From Klebsormidium nitens (lineage: Eukaryota > Streptophyta > Klebsormidiophyceae > Klebsormidiales > Klebsormidiaceae), in assembly GCA_000708835.1 (NCBI GenBank), contig DF237026.1, positions 1-64,000 on the forward strand: a stretch of 64,000 nt of DNA, given 5' to 3'. The position numbers and the translations under genes are program-made. The notes under the pieces are model-generated. The model had not been told where the DNA came from and did not search any database. It was given only the letters and a program-made list of their open reading frames with translations. Shown one piece after another: positions 25,001-34,700 of this stretch. Positions within the stretch are counted from its first letter, which is position 1. Every line of letters begins with the position of its first letter.

Positions 25001-27475
25001 GGGACTTTTGCTGCGTTTGAAAGTCGACTTCTCAAGCGGGTAGAGACTTCGTTCTTGGGACGTGGTCACGGAATAGTGCTCCAAACATTCGGGGAAGCAC
25101 GAGAAACCGTCACGCTTGTGAGCAGAAACCAACAAGTGCACAGACGGCGGATCCTGATGAAAGAAACGAGGCGAAGTCGAGGAAAAGTAGGATTGCGGTA
25201 TGGGGCGAAGAACAAACTCCGTGTTGAGCAAGGTTTCGAGAACACTGAAGAAACCAAGGACGTGACAGTGGTACCGATAAAGACACCAGGAAAAGCAGCC
25301 ATCGTCGATTGAGGGCCACGCAGAACCAGCAGGAATCAGCTTGCAAAGCCACGTTCAACCTGCGGATCAGTAAACCGGCTTGTCACGGCAACAGTTTCAA
25401 AATCCTCTGGAAAAGTAAAAAACCGTTAGCTAGAGCATGGCAGAGTGAACAAAGAGAACTTTCCACTTAGCAAAGATTCCATGAGCACAGCTGCCCACCT
25501 GTCCTGTAAACGTCGTGACTGTCGACTTTCCGTTGGTCCCCGTTATGGCTGCCATGGGCATGGATGAAGGCAGGGCCTCCGCAGCAAAAGCAAGCTCCGA
25601 GATTGCAGGAACACCCTGCACGGGTATGAAACGGACGGGTATCAAGCTGACGAACTTGAAGCGAAGTGCAGATGGATAAACCCATAGACGAACAAAGAAC
25701 CCATGCGTCCCTAGCAGAAAATCAGCGGATGGTATTGTTGGCAAGCGTGTCATAGTGGAAAGCTGTTCGGAAAAGAGGGAGGATGTGGTATGGACGCACA
25801 GGAGTAAGAAGCACTGCCCAACGAAAGCCGATTCCTCACACAACACCTAAAATACCGGAAACAACTACTTTTGCAATTTCCCTTACCATACTACTAAGAA
25901 AAGTCTAGGAATACAGGACAGCCAAATATATCCTTCTCGAAACTGTCTCAAAGGACCGCCCTCGAGTGTTCTAATACCTTCAAGACTCCGTTTTCTTTGC
26001 AGAATGTCAGAACTATCAAGGCACGGATTCTGCGTGTAAATCGACTCAATAGAGCGTGGATGCCAAATTTGTACATTGCCACTCTGTGGTGATTTGGAAG
26101 AGATCGAAGGCGTTTGCCGCTTACTGCTTCTAGTGCTGCCGCAATCTCTGTCTGAACGGGGTTTACACCAGGTGACATAATAAGCAGATCCGCGTTTGCC
26201 AGTGTTGCTCGGTTGTGTGGGCCAAGGTCGACTTGCAGTCGAGCAAGGTCTAGACCGGCAAAGTGCTCCTCGTCCTGAACGTCAGTGAAGAGGAAGGATA
26301 TGAGTCCTACTTTACATTTAGAAGCGAGAAGCTTGAAGCTTCAAGGATCGAGACAGTGTTCTCCAAATGATTAGCGTTGAGGCGATGCCAAACTACCAGC
26401 AGAAAAGCCTGCAGTTGCACGGGCAGGAAAAATGGAGGGAATACCTCCAGAGCGATCGAGAAAGATGTTTGACATAGTTGAGGAAAGTCGATGAAATGCA
26501 CTTGTTCGAATTCAGCCGGAGGCAATTCACCTGGAGTGGCTTCATGTCTTCTCTCCTATCGCAAGCAGTCACGCGCTCCGCTCCCCTTGCCAAAGCTAGA
26601 CGAGCGGCTGCCTTTCCACTGGCGCCCAAACCAACAACCTGCCCAAAGCGTGCAATCGTTGTCATCTGGATTGTATTTGCCTGGTCATGCAGCGAAGTTC
26701 TGTGTTCAAATTTTTCATATTCCAACTGTGCATATGAGCCGCGATGCTTATGCTTATAAACGGCCCCTGCTTCAAGACCTCAGTACAGAAATTGCGCTGC
26801 AACAGGACTTCTTTCTGCAAGTCTCTTGTATTCATCCCTCCAACCATCAAATAAGGAGGAGCAGCCCCACAGCAAGAACAGCGTAGCTTGGTGCAGCAAC
26901 TTCTAGAAAATGCACGCATTGGAGTGACTATGTGCAGACTTACCACTACAGACTTGCCTTGGAGGTCACCCTGTCTGACACCCTGTGTCGTGGGCCCTGG
27001 TGTATTGTCAGCTGATGCTTTTGTGATGCAACCTGAAAAGGAAAGAGAAGCATAGTCTGCCAAAGCATATCATCCCAAACTAGCTGCGGGTTGTGGACAC
27101 GACTAGAGGACCCCCCCAGTGCATCAATTCCTTCATCTCGGGCAAGAACAGCTGCTCATGCACAAGTACATAGATGCATTTGAGACCTTGCCACCATCGC
27201 AGATGCCAATAAAGCAAACAAATAGCTTTTGCAGACCGACATGTCTTCATGACCGTGCTTCTTCCCATTTTCTCAAAAGGCTGAGACCTACCTCGTTTCC
27301 TAACCACCCCATGCTTCCCGCTTTTCCGTCTGGTTGTTTTGCAAGACTTTGCTATGGAAGAGCTGTTCTGCTCCGTTGCTTGCTGTTTCTGCAACCTTCT
27401 GATAAAAGCATTGGCCAGCCCTGTTTCAGGGCTGATTGCCAAAGTGCGTGACATCTTTGTTTGCGAGCAAAGCAA
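16018..27475 (-). CDS. murD: UDP-N-acetylmuramoylalanine-D-glutamate ligase (MurD), 14 exons
   Basis: Adds D-glutamate to UDP-MurNAc-L-Ala in peptidoglycan synthesis; in streptophytes this acts in the plastid. Exons (minus): 27475-27292, 27032-26944, 26638-26531, 26274-26125, 25615-25499, 24788-24678, 24219-24160, 19802-19676, 19205-19105, 18198-17982, 17494-17367, 17029-16955, 16669-16549, 16121-16018. Phases close exactly, giving 563 aa. Seen: Rossmann [11 protein letters not shown] (exon 3), P-loop [13 protein letters not shown] (Lys about 207), VEVSSYQL (exon 7), [12 protein letters not shown] and AAK (Lys about 298, the position of the carbamylated lysine), HNAHNAG and PPHRMEI (exon 10), DDSKATN (about 433-439), [11 protein letters not shown] (exon 14). 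All three Mur ligase domains and the catalytic residues are present. Exon 1 (Ser/Arg/Lys-rich, few acidic residues) is inferred as a plastid transit peptide from phase-compatible junctions only; its start is the least certain part. Intron 7 is 4.36 kb. Divergent from the helicase gene. Confidence 0.9.
18112..18750 (-). repeat. Four ~181-bp tandem units carrying the 5' edge of murD exon 10
   Basis: Units begin near 18112, 18292, 18473 and 18656, so the period is 180-183 bp. Each holds, on the plus strand, a CACCGCAGGACAGAAAGGTCG-like block, a GGTCCGCCCCC-like block and a GTCGACAAGAGCTGTCGAGCTGCA-like block. The first unit overlaps the real exon 10 (18198-17982) and its 3' splice site. The other three lie upstream in intron 9 and are increasingly decayed; read on the minus strand they still spell [14 protein letters not shown]-like fragments. 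They stop before the HNAHNAG part of the exon, so only the exon edge with its acceptor was copied. Confidence 0.85.
19803..24159. other. Large murD intron 7 (4.36 kb) with no gene seen
   Basis: This intron separates the VEVSSYQL exon from the [12 protein letters not shown] exon, which are adjacent in the protein with no residue missing. No coding gene is recognisable inside. It contains segments resembling the repeat family of the 1-16 kb region, for example ATTGCCAACGACCGCCTCCT near 20171 and a GTCAAAGCCAACGCAGGCACAAAC-like piece near 21930 that resembles pieces at 7295, 10995 and 13400. The rest looks like unremarkable non-coding DNA. Confidence 0.75.
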
Positions 27476-28719
27476 TCAAGGCTGCACAACCTGTGCATTC
27501 AATGCTGACACTTGAAATTGTTCTCAGCTCCTAAAGTACTACACACGTGCGTCTCAGCTTGAATGCTTCTGGAAGTTCCGCCTCTTCTACATCAGTTGAG
27601 CTTGCGCCGCATGCTCACACGGGCTTTCATAGCTTCAAGCAGCACAAGATGCCCCAATGCATCGAAGCAGACCTCAGACATCGCCCTCAGCATGGACAAC
27701 TGCGAGCCCAGACTAAATGGGTGGCGGCTGAAGGGCCGGCAGACAATGTGAAGACTGAATTTCTGAAAATAGTGCAAGACTCAAGAGGCTCTGTCAGTGT
27801 CAGCCAAGACGTTTCCTCCTCTTTCGAAATAGGTCAAGGAAACCCCATTTTCCAATCAGCCGCAGTCGGAAGAGATATCTGGAGAACCGGTTCTATGCCC
27901 CCCTTGGAAGAACGCAAAGCTCGCCGTCATCCCAAGAAACGGGAGCGCCTTTCGTTGGTCAAAGAAAAGGTTACATAAGAAACGACGGTTAGGACAAGTT
28001 AAGGCTGGTTGGGCTTTGCCGCCTCAATTTGATCATCTATGATCTAGATTCTAGCCACTTTTCACGTCCTTCACTGTACAGCTCGTGGCTTTCATTTCAG
28101 GCTCTCTTCTCATGGCTCTCTTTTCCGGCTCTCCTTTTCGCCTCACGGCTTCTTGAGAAGGGCTTGGATGTTGGACAATTGCCCCATAGAAAGTCTTGGA
28201 ACTTGATGTCATTGCACATTTGCTTACGCTTTGTTTGTACGCATCATCCTCAAAGATGAGCAAAGCATCAGCAGCTACAGGAATTGTATGATGACCATTT
28301 CCGCTTGGGGCGGCTTGTGAGGACTAGGCAACCTTAAGGACCTTAAACGCCAATGCTCCCTTGCTTCTGTAGAGATTGTCTCTTGTCAATTCCTGACAGT
28401 GAATGGTGTTTCTGCGGTCATTGTAGTGTAGGACGTCAAGAAAGTCTTTTCCATCAGAAGAGATAGTTTTGCATCCTATAGCAGTTGCGGAAGGCAAATC
28501 AACAGGAGCGGCCACCACGCAGTGAATGGCCCCTTCCCATCTCTTCAGCAATTTTGTGCTTCTCAAAGGGTTTAGAAGTGGTATGAAAAAGCAGGCATAG
28601 AAAAAGGTCAAGGCTCTGTTGACATGGGCAAAGAGTGCTTCGGCAAAGGATTTGGGAGTGGATTGAAGGAGCAGGCCTAAGCAGAAGCCAAGGCTTATAG
28701 CGACACGACAAAGGAGAGC
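27476..28719. promoter_or_regulatory. Divergent intergenic region, murD / helicase
   Basis: This 1.24-kb stretch lies between the inferred first codon of murD (minus) and that of the helicase (plus), so it should hold both promoters and 5' UTRs. I see no convincing TATA box or known motif. It contains an imperfect run of GGCTCTCTTTTCC-like units (about 28087-28155) and an imperfect 80-bp tandem duplication at about 28545-28697. Short ORFs exist on both strands but none has recognisable content; an upstream non-coding exon of either gene could be hidden here. Confidence 0.5.
28545..28697 (+). repeat. Imperfect 80-bp tandem duplication upstream of the helicase start
   Basis: The unit GTGCTTCTCAAAGGGTTTAG..AGTGG..TGAAAAAGCAGGC..AAGGTCAAGGCT is followed 80 bp later by GTGCTTCGGCAAAGGATTTGG..AGTGG..TGAAGGAGCAGGC..AAGCCAAGGCT. 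It ends about 20 bases before the proposed ATG at 28720 and so lies in the likely 5' UTR or proximal promoter. Confidence 0.7.
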
Positions 28720-31700
28720 ATGGGTCGCAAAAAGAGACCCTTGGCGCCTCAAGCGAACAAGTCTAGTGTGTTCAACCGGCTGTGCTTGGGTGCAGCAAGC
28801 AGGGACCGCGAAGTGGACGCGAACCTAACCGTCAGTGTTCGAGTCGACAACGCAGCTTCACGCGTGGCAAACACAGGGGTCAACAGAACAGCGGCAGCAA
28901 CTCAGCACCAGAGTCGTGCTTTGCCGGGAGGACTAGACCTCAGGGCGCGGATCAATGCACGGAAAGGGGAGCGAGAAGCAGAAGCTCCAGAAGGGGGTGG
29001 CGGCCAGAGCAGTCTCGGTGAGACCAGGAAGATTGGAGAGGCCTTGGCTAGCCGGTTGGGGAAGCGAAAGGCCACAACAGATCCTGAGACTTTTTTGGGA
29101 GGAGAAGACGGCGGAGGTTCTGCAGGGAGACGAATTGCAATTTCGGACCGGAGTGGCCTGCCAGAGATCACGATCAGGAGCCCCAAACAGGTGAAGTACA
29201 GAGCTTCTGCAAACGATGGGCATGAGCTCGCCACCGGCAGCAAGCAGAAGACCGCTCCGCTAGGCAGGACGGTGAATGGTGTGCAGTTTCGGAGCTCTGT
29301 GCTGCTCCTGTGCCCCCTTTGCGACGTAGTCTGTACCGACTTGTTAGAGCACAATCTCACCCCGGGCCATGTACGAGAGGACGAGAAGCAGCGGAGAACC
29401 GGGGTGTTCAGGTGCAAGCGGTGCGTTGTGGAGTTCTCAGAGCACGAAGAACTCGCTCGGCATGTCATGAGCCCGGAGCACCGAGAGAGGGCGGAGCGAA
29501 GGATTAGGCACGCGCTAGAGGAGGGCGAGGGCCTGCCAGTTGACACTGGAGACAGGCAGCGGAGTTCCATGCCAGAAGCTGGACGATCGGGGTGGACGTT
29601 GGAGGCTGGCGGGGGAAGGCGGGATGGGAGCTTGGAAAGGGGGAGAGGTCAACTGCGGCAAGAGGGCGCAGTTGGGCGGGTGCTTAAGCATAGGGAGAGC
29701 CAGGAAGAAGAGGATGGAGAGTTTGAGAGTTCAGAGTATGGGGAGGACCTAAGACTTGAGGACTCGTGGGATGGCAGGTCAGCCCGAGGTGGAGACAGAG
29801 GTGGGCAAGCGGAGTTTAGGCGGCCATTCCCTGGGTCTGCTCGAGAGCCAGTGTCCAACTCGCGAGCTGAGCCGGAACAAGGTTCCAGGATGCGCTCAGT
29901 TCTTGCTGAGCGTCAGTATACGCTTGAGCAGGAAACGTTGTCAGGCGCGAGAAGGGGCCCAGAGCGGCAAACAAGCGGAAGCCAGTCCTTGCACTTGTCT
30001 GGAAACCCAGCTGAAGAAACCAGAGGGGGGGTGTTCTCTAGGGTGGGACGCACGCGCAACATTTCTCACAGACCAGCCTCTCCAAGGAGATTAGATGGAG
30101 AAGTGACAAGGGGGTCAGTCCTTGGTGCTAGACACGAGCCAGACTCCCCCCCTCAGCAAACCCTGCTACCGCAAAGAGGACGAGCAAATGAACGTGCAAA
30201 GAGTTTGGAATTGTGGGAACGCTCTGGTCAGAAAAGAAAAGCGGAGTTTTCGGAAAGGATGCTACCTGGCACTTCCGGGAGGATGCCACCTGGCACAGAG
30301 ATAAGAGGTGCCAGTGCGCAGCGGGAGATCTCACGGCTGCCAGACCGCCTAGAAAACGGTGGAGGGTATCCACATCGTGCTGATTCCTCCCAAGGTCCAG
30401 GGACGTTTGTGGAGGACGATAGGTTCAGATCAAAGAGACCCCGGCAGAATGAAGATCACGACAATTGGCGGCAAAGAAGAGACGGGGATGAGGGGGTGGA
30501 GAGAGATGGACGGAGCAGAAGAGAAGAGGATAGAAACCGGTTAGGCGGGGGTTTGCGTGAGGCAGAGATCTTAACCAGGGCAGCCCCCAGAACCGAGCAG
30601 GGTCGGGAAGGGGCGACGGGGCGGGTCAGGGAGGAGAAGGGAGAGCAACGGAGCTTCGAGCCTGAGAGGGAGGTTTTCCATGATGCAGAGGAAGGGGACT
30701 GGCCAGAGAGTGAGCCGGAACCCATCTATGAAGAGTGGCATGAAGAGTTTGCTGGCTCGGAAGAGCGGGAGCCCTTGCAAAGGGCGGAGACGAGCGGCGA
30801 CAGGGTTGCTGCAGGAGAAGAGAACGGGTTGGCGCGCACAGGGGGTGGTCAAGAAGACTGGCTCGAGCTACGGTTGGCGCCGACGCATGTAAATGAACAG
30901 GAAGGGAATTGGCAGATCAGCGGGGTAGATAGAGAATTGGATGAGAGGGGGCTTGCTGACTCGGGGGCCCTGACGGAAAGATGGGCGGGCGGTGAGGAAA
31001 CAGACGGGGGGGATCGTAGTGAACGGTATAGGAGCACGTTGGGGCGGGGCGGGAGGGGCAAAGACCCGTCGGAGAAGAGCGACAGTGGGCCCCCAGGTTT
31101 CCAAACGGAACGAACATTTGGGCGGAGGTCGGGACTAGTTAGTACTGGACCGGAATTTGGATTCAACCGGAGCAGACTTGCAAGCGGCCGGACGGGTTCG
31201 GTTGCGAACGGAAGGGAGATCGTCAACGGGCGGACAGGTACCAGTGAAGCGTTCCGAGACGGAGTTGGCGGCGCTTCAAACGCAATGGAAAGAGGACAAG
31301 GAAGGGGCGAGGAGTCAGCAGCGGTCTACGGAAGCACAGAAGCGGCAGACCGGAGGTCGGAACTGGTCAGGAAGGCGATCGAGCGACGGGCGCAAACAGG
31401 TAAGGTTATTCGGGGAGAGCTCCCCAGGGGTGTCCGGCCAGGTGTCATCGACGACGAAGGCTTCGAAGTTCCGGCGAAAGTGCAGGAAGCGGTGGAGAGG
31501 GGGGCCAATTTGCCCGAGATTGAGGCCCCCCTGAGCATGGACAACTACTACGACAAGATGGCGACTCTGTACCACGTGGAGGAGGCTCAGATGCAGGTGA
31601 GCTTCGAGTATTTTCCAGCCTCAAACATCCCATATCTTTTCTTCTTTCATCTTCCGAAACTTATCACACCTGGCCCTTCTATGGTCTGTGCTCCACCCTT

Positions 31701-34700
31701 TCGAAATGGGCTGTAACCCGGCCCCCTGTTTAAGGGAAAAGCGCTTGGAGAAAAGCGGTGAGACTGCCACCTCAAAAGAGAGGGTCGATCTTATTGTGAC
31801 ATCCTCCTCTATTCAATTACTGGCAAGCTTTGGACCCCTTGCTCCTTACGAAATACCCAAGCATGCCATGTACACCTTAGCCGTGAAATTGGGGCTCTTG
31901 TGAGTGTCGCTGCTTTACGTGAACCGAACAGGGAGCCTGACAGCATCGTCGCCTTTGTACTATGTTCTCAGGCTGCATTTAAGCTTTTACGTTGGAGCTG
32001 ACCTGGGCCCACAATACACGGTTCTCCAATGAGCAACTCCGATGGACCGTGACTTCTGGATGGACTAGGTATTAAGGCAAATGTTTCGTATGCTCCCCCA
32101 CTCACCTTACCCATCCTACTCTTCCTACTGACACCGAATCATTGTTCCACTTGGATTTCGCTCTTCCTTTGCAGTTGGACATCACCGAGTTCGACCAGGT
32201 AGTGACCCTCCAAACCTCCGGCCGCGGCCTCGTGCTGGAGGTGCCGGGCCTTGCGGAGCGCAAACCGTCGGTCGCAAAAGGCGACAAGATACTGCTCAGC
32301 AAGGGGCAGCGAGGCGGCGCCGGGGCGCCCAAGTATCTGGTGAGCGAGATTGGCTGCAGAATGCTCCGCCCGTTCGCTCGGAAACAGCCCTGAGGAATCT
32401 GCTTTAACCTGGCTTGATGTTCTGATCTGGCCTGATGCTCAGATGCTTTCAACTCCAATTGATTGTAAGCCGTCTTAGCGTAGAATGCAAGATCATGTCG
32501 AGGGCTATTTTTTCAACCGTCAGAATAGTGATGAGATATTGTGAGCAGCTCTCACCCAATGTCATGGTGCCTCCTTTTCAGTGTGCTTGCAAATTCACAC
32601 CGTCTATGGGACACTGGCCTTTGCAGCAGTACATTTCAAAAAGCCCCGAGTTTGTATAGCTGGCATTATAAACTACAGAAAGGCAGCGAGGGAAAGGCTC
32701 AAGGGGCAAGGGGCCCAATTGGTGTGGCGTCTGTCTCACAGGAAGGCAGCCGCTTCTGAAGTATACTGGATTTTGAAGTGCCAGGTTGACAGAAAAGGGG
32801 TTGTCTCTGAATGAGCATGGGGCGGCCATGATTCGTACCTCTGCCTGGATCCGTACACCTTTGAAGACTTCAGCCCCTAGACTAAAAAGCTTCGGACTTT
32901 GGTTCCACAAATCTGAAACCGTCTTTCCCTGTCCCAGGTGTACGCCCACGACGTCGACCTCGCCAAGCGCGCCATCTTCACGCAGCAGGCCTACCTGGAT
33001 CCGGATCGCGACTACCTCGTCCAATTCACCGTCCGGCGGGAGCCCATCGTCCGAGCCGTACGATCCCTCCAACTCTGCGGCTCAGCCGTCGGGTCCGAGC
33101 TCCGACACCTGCTCTTCCCGGAGGGATCCCCCGACCACTTGGAGAAGGGGAATCCCCCTCGGTTTGAGCCCCGGGACACGGTTCTAAACACAGAGCAGAA
33201 GCATGCGGTCGGAAGCATTGTGCTGCGGACGGTCGACGCGCGGAAGGATGTGCCGCCGTTTGTGATCTTTGGACCGCCGGGGACGGGGAAGACTAAAACG
33301 ATGGTGGAGTCGATTGTTCAGGTAAGATGACCAGGGTTTGACGGTTAGAATTATTCAGTTGTTTTCGCTTCGAAGGAGGTACGATGAGGAGATGCTTCGA
33401 GCATGTGCGATTGGACCGCGGGGGACGGGGCAGAAATTGACCAATACCAATGGTGGAGGCAACCGTTCGGGTGAGGCTGTCAGGCGCTTCAGCATCTGGA
33501 GTCCAGGGTTTCAAGGTTCGATGAGTTGGCTCAAGTCGAATGAATCACGTGAGAGATAAGTTGTGTGGCGCGCGGGGCTGCTCAGAGCGTCCGCTTTGTG
33601 TGTGGAGTGGAGGTTGTCAGTAGGGCGTTGGCTGCATTTCGCGGAGCTTCGGTTGCTTTCTCTTCAAGATGTTTCCTGGTTGGAGGCGGTTCAGATGGGG
33701 ACTGAAGCCGAGTGAGTGGTAAGCGAGGTGATGGAGAAGAAAGGTTGGGGCGCGCCTTTTTGAACATTCGAGGTTAGGTCCGGTTGGTCCGAAAGTGTCA
33801 CACAAGATTCGCATCGAAAGGTGAAAGTCTGTTCATGAACTCTTTCTCTTGAGCAGCGTACCAAAAAACCGGTGCTTCACTTGTCAGTCCCTTTTGTCGT
33901 TACCGTGTGTCTCTGCAACGACTTTCAGCTTTTATGTTAATTTCTATCTCGCACCTTGAATACCGAGGGGGTTGCACCACGGTTCAACCCGTTTTCCGGA
34001 CCTTTTCGAGTACCCTCAGGTTAACAATGAAAACCGTAAAAGGCAAGCCCCCGTCTCAAGTCGTACTTCATAATTACGTGTTTGCACTGAGCTTGGCAAG
34101 TTGTTTTCCGCCAGGTGCGTGAAGCGCGCCCCAGCGCGCGTCCTGGTGTGCTGTTCCGTTCAGCAGCGCTGGCGGACGATCTGCTGAACCAGTTGTACGG
34201 CGGCTCCTCTTTCACCTTTAAAAACACGTGCGGAATAGTCTTTTGAATCTTTTTTTGAGCCTCTTCATATCCCCAGGTCCGTGAAGCGCGCCCCGATGCT
34301 CGCATCCTGGTGTGCGCGCCGTCCAACAGCGCTGCCGACAACTTGTTGGAGCAGCTGTACAACTCCTGCCGGGGGACTGTCCACCGGGACGAGTTCAAGG
34401 CTGACGTGATCCGCATCAATTCGGCAGGGCGGCCCAAGGAGGGCGTTGGCGCGCTGCCTGTGACGCTCGCGGACTTTGCAACGTAAGTAGTTGAGGAAAA
34501 CGAGTTCTTTTTTTGGAGTGACGTGTGTCAAGTAAGACACAAAGATAATTCTGGCTCTTTGCTTGAGTATCGAGCAAGATCTTGGAATCGAAGGAGAATC
34601 GAAGGGGCAGTTTCGAAAGAGCTTCAACATGAGCGGTTGACGAACATGCAAATTGGCTTGTGGGTTAGATGTTGTGCGGTAAGGAGTCTGCATAGTGATG

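Noticed and set aside
16018-27475. Bacterial contamination as the source of murD
   Set aside because: The gene is split by 13 introns with GT..AG ends and matching phases, and lies next to plant-type genes.
28902-31633. Minus-strand Ser/Pro-rich ORFs, including one of 222 codons
   Set aside because: They are shadows of the Glu/Arg/Gly-rich exon 1 of the helicase.
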